Origin: Rotaria sp. Silwood1
Taxonomy: Eukaryota > Rotifera > Eurotatoria > Philodinida > Philodinidae
NCBI GenBank assembly: GCA_905250075.1
Contig: CAJNOP010000015.1
Location: 1,268,776-1,332,775, forward strand
Direction: 5' to 3'
Length of the DNA stretch: 64,000 nucleotides
Below, piece by piece: positions 28,023 to 41,413 of this stretch. Each line of letters starts with the position of its first letter. The first letter of the stretch is position 1. The notes under the pieces are model-generated. The model ran no database searches. It saw nothing but the letters and a program-made list of their open reading frames with translations, and was not told where the DNA came from. The translations under genes and the position numbers were made by a program.

Positions 28023-30411
28023 CTAAAATAAAATAAATATTTGAAATCTTTTCGACATAATGATATAAATTTTGTAATAGAAAATCAATCAACAAATTAC
28101 AACTTTTTTTTTGGAATAAGATCTGACAGAAATGTTGAATACAAAGATAACTCCTTCATTGTTATAAATAAATTGTATCTATATTCTACATGAAATTTCA
28201 CTTGAATTTTCATGTGTTTATATGCTAAGTCTATGGATTTAGAGAACTTGGGAAACTTCAAACAGGAGCTATATTATAAATTAGAACTTGAGTGTTATAA
28301 AAACAAATGCTTTTTGTTTTTGTATCAATCAGTAAAGATAGTAGTTTTTGAATTTGCATAATTAACACTAATATAGTTATCTTTTTCTTCGGAAGAAAAC
28401 GTACATATTAAAAAAAAGGAGTAAACTACCATCTATTTTCAGTCAAACTCAATTTCCATTACTTGATTTAAACTGCATTTAGTAAACCGTAACCTTGTTT
28501 AGATCAAGTCCACAGTCTTTAAATTAGAAAACCTCAATGTTTTGTTTTCAGTCAAATTTTACAAAGACAATTGTCATCTCAATTACAGAATTACGATATG
28601 TAGAACAATAATAAATCATCAAATCTAGATTGATTTATAACTGTACTGCTAATCATGTAATTGAAACAGCAAATACCCGCCATACCAATAATAGACAGCT
28701 ATTCGTGTATTGACTAAAAGGATGAAAACTATCAACAGTCTTCTCGACAGCTCTAAATACTATATAATATTAGAAAACCCTATTATTTAGGTATGTAGAA
28801 GAGGAAGTAGTCATGAAAACAGTGATACATGCATTTGCTTTCTCTAAAATTATCAATCTTAGAATAAACCAATAGAAACTGACATTTTCTTTCCATGGAA
28901 ATACAAGCTATAGTTGAGTAAGTAGACTTGTCAGGCAAAAAGACCGATACAATTTGCAAAAGCGCAAGATACAGAGAATATGAATGTTACACTGAAGTGA
29001 ATTTTATTGCTCATATTTGAGAGTCAATGAAGAAACTGCTCTTAAGTCGATTCGATTTCGGTTTCTGTTTGAAATCGTTCATCATACATATGACAGATAC
29101 CTTAGTAGCACTGCCCTAACATTGCAGACTGTGACAGACGTTGTTCATATATTCGTAAAATATTGTATCTCAATAACGTCTTCTCGTTATTGTATTTGTG
29201 GAGGAATAAGTAAATAGATGATGAGGAAATGTGTCCCAAAACAGGTAGAATAAAATAATCTTCTTATGATTAGAAAAAGTAGATACATCACGCTTCACAT
29301 TTTAACACTATAGAAATTGCACTAACATTTTTATTGTTTATGATTCAGAATTAATTTAATGTACGATTTTGTTTTTTAAAAAACTTAAGTAAAAAGATTT
29401 TAAGAAATAGTTTCTTTTGAAATGTTCAACAGAAAAAAAAGTATCTTAAGAAAAAAAATAAGTTAGTTGTTCTATGAAACAGATTTATTCAAAAGAATGT
29501 ATCTATAAACATACAATAATATAAAATGACTATATAGAAAGCTTTTTAAATAATGATATTTTATTTGATGTATGTATAATGATATTTAATTATCAATAGT
29601 ATACTTCATAATACGTATAAGATTATAGATTTAATTTTATGAACAAAAAAAGACTGAAGACTAACTTAACTTCTCTATGACCTAAAGGTTGGTAAGAACA
29701 TTGTCATTGTAAAGACAGCTGTCAATCTTAAATATTTTTATTAGACATTTTCCGTTAAAAATAAATATCATATTGTTTTACAAGAGATTCTTAATCATTA
29801 ATCGAGAGACAATCGATAACGTAGCTATAGGTTATTTTGAATTTCATTCACGATTTCTTTAGTAGTTTTTTTTTTTCTTTTTTACTGTGATCGAAATTGA
29901 TTGCAATAAAATATTAAATAATATGAAACTAAATGAGAACTAATTAATATTGGAAGAAATATTATCATACGGGCAACAAAAAAATTGTTCATTCATGTAT
30001 AACACTTTTTTCAAAGGTTTCTTATTATTTCCATGCAAATTATTTCTTGTTATCGACGTATAAATTGAATGTGCTTGAACTCTTAGATTTACATTGAAGT
30101 TCTATCAAATCATATTTATCTTAGTACTAATCATCAAGAATATCAATGAAATATTTGTCATATATAATTCATGGTATCTAATACCAATAGTGGGAATCAA
30201 AAAATTAATGTTCATTAGAAATATATAGTCTAATTGTTTTATTTTAAATATTTCACTTCATATATATATATATATATTATTATTATTATTATGGTTGTTT
30301 TTATAATTTTCAATTCATAATAAATTCTATTTATATGTAAATAATAGAAAATCGAATATTCAAATGCAATTTCTTATTAATATATATATATATGAGTAAT
30401 TGATTTATTAT
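28023..30411. other. intergenic / possible long 5' intron of the TMEM272-like gene
   Basis: 2.4 kb AT-rich. The missing first exon(s) of the minus-strand membrane protein should lie here, but no convincing candidate was found. Simple (TA)n and (ATT)n tracts occur at about 30,261-30,292 and 30,381-30,393. A 66-codon frame at 29017-29217 has no support. Confidence 0.4.
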
Positions 30412-31407
30412 CTATACATTACTTGTATTTGTCACGATAGTAACAGATTTTTTAACGAATTCCATGTATGTTTCAGAATCTTGAATTGCTTCACCTATTT
30501 ATTAATAAAAAAGAAAAAGAAAACAAATTTAAAGATAATTCAAAAAAAAATTTCATGATTATTATTGTTTACTTAGTCGACTAATAACGGATACATATGG
30601 GTCGCTATCTTTTATATCTTCAACCCATTCACTCGATGATAATAACAAACGATGATCTTCTTGTGATAGCTAAACAAAAGAAATTCTAATTAGATTTAAT
30701 AATAGAATGATCTTATATAGAGATATGGATATATATACAAGGTGGTGCAGAAGCCACTTAACCGAACAAAAATTACATATTTCCATTACGGGTCGAGCAA
30801 ATGAGCTGATTTTTTTTATCAATGATGGAGGAATGTTCAAGATTTATATCCATAAAGACATACCTAGAGAGATCCTTCGTTAAGTATATTGTTTTTTTTC
30901 CTATCTGCAAAAAACTAAATTTTTTTTGTTGAGATGACTGGTGATACTTAACAAAGGGTCTGTCTAGGTATGTCTTTATGAATATAAAGCTCGAACATTC
31001 CTCTATCGTTGATAAAAAAAATCAGCTCGTTTGCTCGAGCCGTAATGGAGATATTCAATTTTTTTCTGGTAAACTGATTTTTGCGCCACCCTGTATATAT
31101 GAAAGTTTTGATTAAGAATAATCGATGAGTTAAATATTTTTATTTCTTGACTTACGGTCTTTTTAGTTTTATCTATATCGCGTTGTTTTAAAAATTGTGC
31201 ATAACTACTACTGACACTACTCAAACGTGCAGTTCGTTGTCCATCAAGACTTGAAGATGATCTACTAGTTACATTTGTATTTAATCGATTTTTTGTTCGT
31301 GATAATATTGATGAAATTGTATTTAAATCAAATGATGAACGTCTTGAAGGTTCGTCTGTTGTATCCAAATGAATACGAACAGAAGATACTGATTTCATAT
31401 TATTCAT
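30412..31407 (-). CDS. unrecognised Ser/Arg-rich protein, 143 residues
   Basis: Not recognised. Exons 31407-31156, 30669-30573 and 30494-30412 join in phase at GT..AG sites. The N-terminal half is basic and Ser/Thr-rich (SEPSRRSS-like stretches, RSSSSLDGQRTARLSSVSSS). The C-terminal half is acidic and probably helical (SSSEWVEDIKDSDPYVSVIS, then IQDSETYMEFVKKSV). No membrane helix is seen. Intron 1 (30670-31155) is enlarged by a 356-bp foldback transposon. A CTCAATAG acceptor-like site lies about 60 nt before the ATG. The next gene upstream on the same strand also encodes a Ser/Arg-rich protein; the two could be one long gene, but no joining splice could be demonstrated. Confidence 0.62.
30738..31093. 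mobile_element. Tc1/mariner-type foldback MITE inside an intron
   Basis: A 356-bp element whose two halves are inverted copies. The left arm begins CAAGGTGGTGCAGAAG and the right arm, read on the minus strand, begins CAGGGTGGCGCAAAAAT. The arms stay clearly alignable for about 160 nt (shared CGAGCAAA.GAGCTGATTTT, GAGGAATGTTC and TAAAGACATACCTAGA). TA dinucleotides flank both ends, within longer TATATATA. CAGGGTGG-like termini plus a TA duplication fit the IS630/Tc1/mariner group. It has no coding capacity. Confidence 0.82.
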
Positions 31408-32904
31408 GAGTTTTGAAAAGTTCCGTGATGTATTAACTCTGAAGTTGACTTATGCTTTTGTTCTATTGAGAAAAGACTAGAGCGAGAATCATTCTCTCTC
31501 TCCCTCTCTTTCGCTTTCTTTTTTTTTCATTCTTACTCCTATGATGCTATAAGCATAAAAGTAGACTAGGGGTGATCAAATAAATAGAAAGGAAAAAAAA
31601 CGATAGAATTATATAGGAAATAAACATACTCGAACTCAATTTTAACACTAACCAACATGACATATATTGACATGAAATATAAAAATGCAAATCTTCTTCT
31701 TTGACAAACTAGTTGTTGTTTCCGCACAATTTACTTGACATTAACGAAAAAAAAAAATTATATTGCAACAATAAATTTCTATTTTTTTCATAAATAGATA
31801 GTTATTCAAAAAAAAAATATAAAGTTAGAACATTAAAAATGTCTTTATTTCATTAGATTTTTCTTAAATGCTAATAAAAAGAACACATTCAAAAGAAAAG
31901 TTAAATGCATATCACTAAAGAAAATTCTATAAATTAAGACATAAGAAGCAACATCAACGAAACAATGTTTTTGATGCATTATTGCCTTTAAGTTTGTCAA
32001 AGAGAAAGATTTTTACAATTATAGAAACATATTTTACCAAGTATTGAATAAGAACAAAGAAAAACATATCAGTCTTACATTAAAAAAAGCAAGTTTCTCT
32101 TTTAATTTTTATCATTCAAACTGCCATCAAATAAGTATTTAAGTAACTATCTCGAAAGTACTAATAGAAATATACGCCAAGTATCTAAAAAACTAATATA
32201 TCTTCTTTTTCTTATTAAAAATGATAGATGACTATAGTTATTGAAATTTGAAAGACACTAACAAATAATTAATATCTGTTTCTTCGTTGTAAACTTACTG
32301 ATTCAAGAAAAAAGTCTTAAGATGTTAACTAATTCATCATTCTGCAGAATATTTATGTTAATTATTAATACCATAGAAAACTATATGACTTTAATTGTTA
32401 TTTATCAAAAATATCAACAGTCATGACGACATGATTCTAGATGGAGATTAAACAGAAAGAAAATGGCTGTCCATCAATATTAAATAGAAAGATAGTTACC
32501 CTCATATTAACATCAAAATGTACTAAAAATTATAGCTTCTCTTTTCACATTATGGAAGAATGCATCAAGTCAGATTATTGATCATAGTATGGTAATCATC
32601 GAGGTTCTATATTTTTTTTTTTTATGTAGCACTTTTACTCAATGATTTTTTTGATCATTCTTTTTCATACCCATACTTATGATAAATATAGTCATTTGAT
32701 TTAAAAAAGAAATAGTGAACTATAATGAATACAATATTATCAATAGATGAGTCATTGCAATATTTAAAGGTTAGACAATAAGATTTTTCTCACATTGAGA
32801 ACGTTAAGCTTATAATAAAGATGAATACTATCCATGATTATTTCCTTTTTTTATTAAAATCATTCCAGTATGAATGATATTCTTAACCTATTGTTCATTC
32901 ATTA
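31408..32904. other. intergenic
   Basis: 1.5 kb, strongly AT-rich. A C/T-rich simple stretch lies at about 31,493-31,527 (CTCTCTCTCC..CTTTC). No gene or repeat was recognised. Confidence 0.4.
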
Positions 32905-35070
32905 TTAGATCCTTAACTTGAATAATAACTGAAAAGTAATGTTGATCAACAAAAATATGAATCCATCAAAGAAAAAAAACAAAAGAGATTTTTTTTTTTG
33001 CTTTTTCTTTTTCTTTTTCTCTTTTACCATTTTAGATTGATGCTTATTATCACCATTAGTTATTGCACTAGTAGGTACAAACAGTGTACTAATGCCAACA
33101 TCCATATTGTCTGATGATAATCTTTGATCTTTTATTTCATCTGTTACAGTTGGATAACTTGATTGTCGTCTTACATTTGATATTTGTTGTCCTTTAACTG
33201 TCAAACGTGTTTTTCTTCGAATACTATTTTGACGACGTGATGATGATTTTCGTTCACTTAAAAATGCTGTTGCTATATTAGCTAGCGATACATGTCCATT
33301 TTGTATATCCTGAGGTACATTACAACTTCCGCCACTAGTTCTAAAAGGAAAAAACATAACAGAGTATTTTTTTAGAATAACAAGAACATCACTTGTGATT
33401 AGCAATTTCCGTTAATAAACAAACAAACAAATTAAACAAAAAAAAGAAAAAGAAAAGTTCTCAACGTTCAGGTTCAATGGTGTAATAAACAAAAACAACA
33501 ATTATAACAATCACATCTAACATTCTTCTATTAACATTTCTTTTTTTCTTTTTTGATCAAATATTAATACATTATGTCAATTTTTGTGTTTTCCAATGAT
33601 TTTTTTAGATTTGTTTTCATTTAGTAAATCTAATATTCTATGATTCAAAGTTTTGCATTTTTTTTTCTTCGTTCCGATAGAATGAGTTTTTTTTTATATA
33701 TTCATTGATTCGTTCAAAATTTTAAAAAAATTTCTTCTAGTTATTGGCATATGTACTAATAATCTTGTTGATATCTATCTTAATGAATTTTCGTGTAATT
33801 AATCAACAAACAAACAAGAAAAAAATTCGATTTCATTTTTGATCTACTGTTTATCAAGTATTATTGATTTGACGTTGATTATGTCATGTGAACAGTTTCT
33901 AATCAAAATATTGCCTTACAAAAATCATATTCATTCAAATATGGATGTGTTTTGTTTAGTTCTGCTTATAGATAATTATTGCTTGAGGGAAATTATGTTA
34001 GTACATGATCAACAAACAGGTTTATGTATTCTATTTGATAAATGTATTACGATACAGATCTTATTGATAGTCGATTCAATAATGTTTTATTAGAAATAGA
34101 AACTTGAAGTTAATATTAAATCTATAATTATGTATGTTTCAACCTAGAATAATGATTTTGAAGGATATAATTATTTTTTTTTTAAGTTATATCACACAGG
34201 AAATAAAGAAACAATATTAAAGTATTAAGAATTCTAGTAGAGTGCATAATTTTTTGTATTGCAATATTTTTACATAGTTAAGTAGAATTTTTAAAGGTTT
34301 ATAGAAATATATATTTTAGAAATTTTGTCCTACTTTGTTTTTTTTGGAAATAAAATTTACAAAAAAAAGCTATTAAAATGAGTATGGAATATTATAGATT
34401 ATTTCTATAGAGAAAATGGGCTCAATTTGCTTTGAAATAAAAGAAGTTTTTTTGTTTTTGAATATTTCTTTAGTTCTACTAGCTTGAAAAGATCATTTTT
34501 GAACTCAGCATGCAAAATTGTTTCTAGAAGCATGAATTAATTCATGTTTAGAGATGCAGTTCTACATGCTGAGTCTAAAAATTATCTTATTGAGTTTTTA
34601 GAATAAAAGAACTATGCCGGAAAAGCTAATTGTATCACAAAAAATGAAAAAATTTTCTACCTAAAAATTATCTACAATATTGAATATCAAAGAAAAAAAG
34701 AATTTTGTACCTCATTGTAGAATCATTGACATCTAACATATTCATTAATATCAAATATCTTGAAATATTCGTAACAAATTCAGATAAGAGCGTCGAAGAA
34801 TTTTTAATTTAACATATTCTTTTAAATATCATTGTAATGAAATCTATATTTAGACATTTTATAAATAATTCAATAGATATTTAGTGATGAAATAAAAAAA
34901 AAAGTACAATAAATCTTTTACTTTTTATTTTGATGAAAATTACAATAATGAAGCTGACATTTATCTTTCTCAGTCGATGTCATCATAAACATTATTAACT
35001 TCTTTTTTTTTTACCTTACGCGTCGAACAGGTCTTGTTCGTCTTCGTCTTGTTGTTGTTACAGTGCGCAT
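32905..35070 (-). CDS. unrecognised Arg/Ser-rich basic protein
   Basis: Not recognised. Exon 1 (35070-35015) encodes a very basic start, MRTVTTTRRRRTRPVRRV. It splices at AAG|GTAAAA over 1.67 kb to exon 2 (33340-32905), phase 2. Exon 2 reads RTSGGSCNVPQDIQNGHVSL, then basic Ser/Arg stretches (SERKSSSRRQNSIRRKTRLT). After HQSKM the frame continues through a Lys-rich tract into a hydrophobic tail ending at the TAA at 32905. That tail is encoded by A/T homopolymers, and a GTAAAAG donor-like site follows the Met. The true protein may therefore splice out before the tail, leaving the 3' end uncertain. The product is probably a nucleic-acid- or cytoskeleton-associated disordered protein, but that is only a compositional guess. 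Confidence 0.52.
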
Positions 35071-37394
35071 TCTTTTCCAAATTTCATTAACACATTGCTT
35101 TTAAATTAATGCTAGACACAGTGACACTTTCTCTTTTTGAAAAATAACTTATTCTTTTTCTCTGCCTAATAATCATATCTTAGCATAAATATCATTAACA
35201 TTTCTCAATAAATAATCTAAAACTGAAATTGAATACGTGCTTACCCAACACTTTTCGACCAATATTTTCTCCACATTACACTAGTACTAACTGCTGTGAA
35301 TATGAAATGATAAAAGAAAGTTAGAAAACAACACTTAATAGTCTTTTTTCTAGTTCTTACAATTGTTAATCGATATTTGCTTCAGATTGAAGTACGTATG
35401 TTATAGTAAGGACAAATAAAAAAATCTATCAAGACATTGAGTGCAATAAAAAAAAATAGTTTATCTATATATACATCTCTAATGCTTTGACAAAGTTCAT
35501 AATAAATTTGAAAAAGCACGTGTAATACATACCTGCTATAAAACGATCCTGCTTGTCGTGACATATTGAGCAATTCTTAAATATATACAAAAATTGTTTC
35601 AGTTAGTGTATAAGACTAAATTTCATTGCATTGGGATAAATCATAAAATATATTGTTTAAAAAAAATTACTTTATAATATTCGTTTCTACACAAAAACCG
35701 GAACTAACTGAAATGTTTGCGTAAATAAAAGGAACTTTAAGAACTACTTTTTTTTTGTTTTTTCTACAAAATATTTATTTACAATCTTAGACTTTGATGA
35801 CGAAAAGATTCATACAAACCATTCAAATACGTACACTTATCAAGTTTACTAGAAACAGTTTCTTGATTTTAGGTACCAAGCACTCGACTTGAATATAATT
35901 ATGATAATTGTATTGAGTGGCAGAACGGTGAGTTGTCGTAGCTTGTGCACATCTTTTTTCTTCAAGTATCGCTCAGTTCCTCTCCTTCAATTCATCTTCC
36001 GCTGTTTTCTTATACTATTTTTTTTTCTTTTTCCTCGGTTAGTATGTCGTCTCGGTTGATGATGATAATGATAATTTTTAGCTTCCTCCTCCCTATGTGT
36101 CTGTCTGCCGACGATCGAAAACGCTTTTGCTCGAAGCCAAAGTTAAATATGCATCATAAAATTACTATTTATGTTTCCTTCTTCTTTTCTGTATGTAACC
36201 ATTAGATCTCGTTTATAAAAAAAAGGCAAACGTACGTAATATGTTGATTGACTTGCGTGTTCATAAACTATTAAACAACAATGTATATAATACTAATTAG
36301 TTATATATATATATGCAGTGATGTGCGTTATTTTGTTGAATGAGTATTTTATGCTAAAATTGAAGTCACAATAATATTCATCAAAGGAAAAGAGAAAGAT
36401 TTTTTCAAGCATATAACAGTTGTTTTCTATTCATCACTGGTAAAAATTTTCTTTGAGAACTTGTTTAAAAATGACTAAACATTCATCGTTTACTGTTGTC
36501 ATACTTTCTATCACTGTTTCAAATTCACTCAAGTAATTTGTTTGTGCAATACTGCCATCTTAAATAGATGTTACGATTGAACCATATATATATATATATG
36601 CATAGGAAAACAGCAAACATTTTTTTTTTTGATAAATGACTGTTTCATTAGCGTTTTTTCATTATTTAATATTCAAATGTCAGAAAAAGAATCATGTTAT
36701 TTGTTACGTAGTTGGATTATATCAAAGTCAAATTCATAGGCTAGGTCTATTGCTGTTGTATTAAAATTCTTTTCTTTATATACAACTTAAGGTCAATTTT
36801 TTTCTTCTTCTACTTGGCGACTCATTGTTTTAAAGATTTATACGAATCAAATATCTGCAAGGGTCGAATATCGAAGTTATTTTTAGTATGAAAAAGATAA
36901 CTTTTATAATAATGAATTTGCTATTGGAGAGTTTGATGAAATTATATTTGTTTGATTGTATCAGGTCACTCGGAAATAATTAGAGATTATGAAATGATTA
37001 GGTTTCAAATGAAGTTTTTTAGATTGTTATGAAAAATATGAACAAAATATTGATTGTCATTTGAAAATGAGTGCATTAATAATAAAAACTCGAATGTTTT
37101 TGTTCTCTATTATAAAATCTTCTGCTCGTCGTATCATGAAATTTTATTTCTTTTTTCATAAAGTGTTATATGAATATCTGATTACTTGGATGATATGAAA
37201 TGAATTCAGAAGTATCTTACTGGTATTGCATTGGGTTTCATCTGAAAATACTATCTTTCTATATCGATTCAAACTTATTTTGATTTTGAATAAAATATTC
37301 AAATAACTGACTATTACTATTCTTGAAGCCAAAATATAAAGCATCTCAATATTTTTCGAATATCTCACGAACGAAGTGAAATCTTGCTGCATTA
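35071..37394. other. intergenic
   Basis: 2.3 kb without a supported gene. Frames at 35382-35573 and 35945-36205 lack splice or motif support. (TA)n tracts lie at about 36,303-36,314 and 36,584-36,599. Confidence 0.4.
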
Positions 37395-38096
37395 TCTGGA
37401 CTATATATATTGGTCAAGCCGGTGAGCTTTTGCTGCAGATTTTGACCGGAAGTTGTTGAAAAAACTTTCTCAACTACCCATGATTTCCAGTGTACGAAAT
37501 CGATAGTGCAGATATTTCTCTGTCGGTCTACACACAAAACCGATTCTTCTAATTTATTCCAAAAAAGAATTATAAGCGTTTCATTGAAAACCTTAAAATG
37601 GACCAACTGACCTCTGACCACTCTAAACTCTATTGGGTTTGGTGCATTCATCTACGCAGAGTCCAAGGAATGTATTTGTTTTTAGTTGTGGAACGATCTG
37701 ACGTTGGAAAAACAAAATCTTGAAAAGATTCTATCCAGTGTGATAAGCTTTGTATAGGTTGAATTATAAAAATCATGATATAGCAACTTAGGATAATATC
37801 GAAACTAAAAACAAACATCATCGTTGGACTCACCATAGATAAATACATGAAACTCGACAGAGTTTAGAGTGGACAGCAGTTAGTCGGCCGATTTCAAGAC
37901 TTCTAGAAAAACACTTATAATTCCTCAATGGAATAAGCAAGAAAAATTGGTCTTGTGTAAATCACCAGAAAAATGTCCTCGTTATCAATCCCCTAAATTG
38001 AAATTCATTGTTAGTTGAGAAAGCTGTTTCGACAATTTCTGGTCAAAATCTACAGCAAAAGCTAACATGTTTACCAATCCAATACATAGTCTAGAA
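37395..38096. mobile_element. long-arm foldback element
   Basis: Two inverted arms of roughly 250-290 nt surround a loop of about 110 nt (near 37,690-37,800). Paired phrases include AGCTTTTGCTGCAGATTTTGACC (37,423-37,445) against the minus-strand reading of about 38,044-38,066, and CCACTCTAAACTCT (37,618-37,631) against 37,863-37,876. Arm identity is about 70-75% by eye, so the copy is old. There is no transposase and no clear target duplication. Short open frames inside it (37346-37651, 37648-37848) are arm sequence, not genes. Confidence 0.65.
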
Positions 38097-39606
38097 AGTT
38101 GATTTGATCTTGTTAATGGCATACAATATGAATATGAACGAATAGATCAAAATTCATTATTAAATTGTTAAACTTAACTTGTTCATTCATTCGTAATGTG
38201 TGCCAACGTCAAAAGCACATCAACAAACATTAAATTGCATTTATTAATTATTCTTGATGATCATTTTCTTCTTTTTTTGATTTAGGCTAGAAATAAATCT
38301 ATTACGCTTTTAAATTATTGTTCAATTGATACAGAAGTGGAAATAATGCATGTTTTCAATATCTTCTACACTTATAGAATACAGATAATAATGAAAGTCA
38401 GTTAAGTAATCGACATGTACTTATATTGAGTTTTAAAAGACTATGAAAGGTCTCGATTATATTTCTCTACCTGTGAATTCGTCATAATTTGATTTTATTT
38501 TAAAATATTAAATTTCTTTTCTTTCGCTAGCATTTCAATTTAACATGATTAGTTAGTGTGATATGATTAACAGCAATCCAACATGAACTTGTTAATTGAT
38601 ACATTGATATGATGTCAGTGATTGGTAAGAATTTTGATTTAGTTTTTTAATTTATTATTATCTGAGTTTTTTTCTTAGCTGATCATTGGGAACTTATTCA
38701 TCTCTTCGATTCAACGAAAGTACAGAGCATCAATAGTATTTGAAAACCGATGTATTATTCTTGTGCACTCAAATATCCATCCAATATTAACGACGATGAA
38801 GCTTGACAATCAGATATTTTAAGAATAGCGCTTTATAGCGTGTATAATAGTCAATGAAAACTATTAATTGAAATATGAAGCAACCCGAAAACATTTCTTG
38901 GATCTTATCAATAATAAAGAAAAAATTTTGAATAACATAAAGTTAAAAAAGTATGATACCGAGGAGAGAGTTCTTCAAACAATTCTTCCATGAATTACAC
39001 GGTGGAATTAAATGAACTTTATCAGAACTATTGATTCTATATTATCTCACGTAGTATCTAACTATAAATTTCGGACACTTTCATCATAGGAGATAATGAC
39101 AGAGTAGATAACAGATGAGTACATAGCGTTTACGTAGTTGTCTAGACAAAGCATAACGATAAAATCTTAAAAAGAGTTCTGTCTAAAATTGCTTGATTTA
39201 AATATAAGTCGACTATTTCCACTTGATTTATTATCAGAGAATAAACTACGTTTGCAACATTAAGTTAAGTTAGAAAATCTTATGCGACCAATAATTCCGT
39301 CATATTTCAGCCGAAGTTTGTCTCAGGAAGAACGAAACAGAAATTCCAAGATTATAAACATCCATATTTTGCCAGGCAACAACTGATATTCAATAAAACA
39401 CAATGCAACATGTAATTGTTATCATGATGCTCTCACAATGTGTCATTACTTTGCATTACTTTATCTAAAGCAAGTAATTGCATAAGCATCAGAAACTCAC
39501 AATACAAAACACTATAAACCCATTTAAATGAAGAAAGCCCTACTTAGCAGACCATATATTTACCATATATTGCAACATTCCAAACATCTCAAAAGAATTT
39601 TCATCC
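38097..39606. other. intergenic
   Basis: 1.5 kb of AT-rich sequence with no long coding frame and no recognised repeat. Confidence 0.4.
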
Positions 39607-39759
39607 ATGTCAACCAAAATTATTCCGACTCTTCTTACATTACCCGTAGAACTCGTCTACCGAATTCTTGATCATCTGTGTGATTTCAATATTTTATGCT
39701 TCACGAGAAACGTTTGTATTCGTATGAATGCAATTGTCGACAGTTACCATCAATATCAG
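39607..39759 (+). pseudogene. F-box first exon, probable start of a decayed F-box/LRR gene
   Basis: A 51-codon open exon from ATG (39607) to a GTAAAA donor. It carries an F-box core, LPVELVYRILDHLCDFNIL, followed by RNVCIRMNAIVDSYHQYQ. F-boxes bind Skp1 in SCF ubiquitin ligases, and the layout Met-short leader-F-box then splice is what one expects at the head of an F-box/LRR protein. The downstream sequence to 41.4 kb has no convincing continuing exon, and the first recognisable LRR exons start at 41414, two of the six of which are broken. It is therefore called part of a pseudogene. The exon itself is intact, so an unrecognised functional downstream structure is possible. Confidence 0.5.
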
Positions 39760-40480
39760 GTAAAACACAATTATATCTGACAATTCAACTTTCATTATCT
39801 TCAACATATTATTTATTTATCCAAGATACGAATCAACATATTGTCTCACTAGAGTATTTTTCTTGGCTAACAACTCGTTACTTGATCTAATCAAATTAAT
39901 ATGACGATTTATTGAAAACAGCTTTTGCTTTTAATACTCAGTCAAAAACTCTCATTGATCACTAATAATAATTGAAGTCAACGAAAAACAGTCATTATTA
40001 ATAATTTAAGAATCATGAAACCAAGTATCATTCGTTGAGATGATGATAATTTTAATAATCATGAGCGAATCATACTCAAAAACTATATTTGAAAAACAAT
40101 CATTGAAACAGAAATAACGAAAGTATTATTGAGATCAATCCCTTTCTGGAGCAATGTCGTTAAAACACTATTGCATTATGAATGAAGTGCACTATGAGCA
40201 GTATATTTCTCTTGTATATCAGTAAAATCAACAAACACAACTCAAGCAATATCTTAGAAAAACATTGATAAATCACACAGTGTATCGAGTGCGAGAGCAC
40301 GAACGGGTGTTCTGATCGATGGAAAACATTCGTCTTTCTACCTCAAATATTGACGAACATCACTACTTATTATTGCCCAATTGCTCAGGAAATATTGAGC
40401 TCCACCATTATTTCACAAGCTCCAAAACCTACCTTATGGATTCCAAAACAATTCGAAAGAAATTTCACACAATAAAAGAT
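39760..40480. other. decayed region after the F-box exon
   Basis: No exon could be joined in phase to the F-box exon. A 64-codon frame at 40319-40513 is unsupported. The region is probably intronic or decayed coding sequence. Confidence 0.35.
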
Positions 40481-40483
40481 TTT

Positions 40484-40996
40484 ATTCCCTCGACTGTAGG
40501 AAGGGTCATATGAAAAAAAATAGTTTGTGTGTGTGTCTGCATCGGAGTCAAAAAAACATCAGGGTCAAAAAACTTCCACTTTAGAAAATTTTCCATAAAG
40601 GTTGACGAAAGTAAATCGGGGTCGCGGAGTCCGAATCTGAAATCAGTTTCTCAAAATTCTGAATTGGGTTTTTAGGGTCAAGAAAAGGGTTTTTTTGAGA
40701 AAATAATGATATTTTATAAAGGTTGACGAAAGTAAATCGGGGTCGGGGAATCCGAATCTGAAGTCAGTTTCTCAAACTTTTGAATTGGGTTTTTAGGGTC
40801 AAGATAAGGGTTTTTTGAGAAAATAATGATATTTTATAAAGGTTGACGAAAGTAAATCAAGGTCGGAGAATCCGAATCTGAGGTCGGTTTCTCGAAGTTT
40901 TGAATCGAATTTTTTTGGGTTCAGGAGAAAAGGTTTTTTCGAGAAAATAAATTTTTTCCTCGAGTGTAGGAACGGTTATATGAAATAAAATAAGTT
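40484..40996 (+). repeat. ~120-bp tandem repeat (three copies) flanked by direct repeats
   Basis: Three tandem units start at GTTGACGAAAGTAAATC (40601, 40722, 40842; periods 121 and 120). Each contains a GAATCTGA..TCAGTTTCTC segment and a TTTTTAGGGTCAAGA-type segment. Unit 3 is the most diverged, and a partial unit precedes the first. The array sits between two direct repeats of about 40 nt (40484-40523 and 40954-40996; shared CTCGA.TGTAGGAA.GGT.ATATGAAA) that are 470 bp apart. Confidence 0.8.
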
Positions 40997-41413
40997 TTTG
41001 ACATAGTGGAATGTGAAATATCACAAAAAACGTTGGCTAAGTATCCGATTCTCGTGCTTTTAATATTGAATTTTCAACCAATTCAATTTTTCAGAATGAA
41101 AATTCAGTCAATCGGACATATGTGATAAGTTCTCCCTTAATCAGCTGTTTCATAACTGGGTGTCCATGGATGAGACTTGTATACTTCTGTCTGATACAGT
41201 CGAGGGTCAAGTGAGTCGAACCGACGAACGTTACTTGTATAATTACCTCCTGACATTTTCCAGTATTTCTTATTTCAAGAGAAAACTATTTAAACATATA
41301 TGAGCTACATCAAAGACTTTCCATTAAAACAGTAATAACCATCTACAGTTGCCGTTATGATATCCTTTCACAAGCTCTTCCATCATTGTCACTTTTTTAT
41401 TCCACACATATAG

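Noticed and set aside
31003-31407. 134-residue single-exon reading of the Ser/Arg-rich gene
   Set aside because: The last ~50 residues are intron and MITE sequence; splicing at 31156 to 30669 keeps phase and gives a more plausible protein.
37346-37848. Two minus-strand open frames
   Set aside because: They lie in the arms and loop of a foldback element, and no protein family is recognisable.
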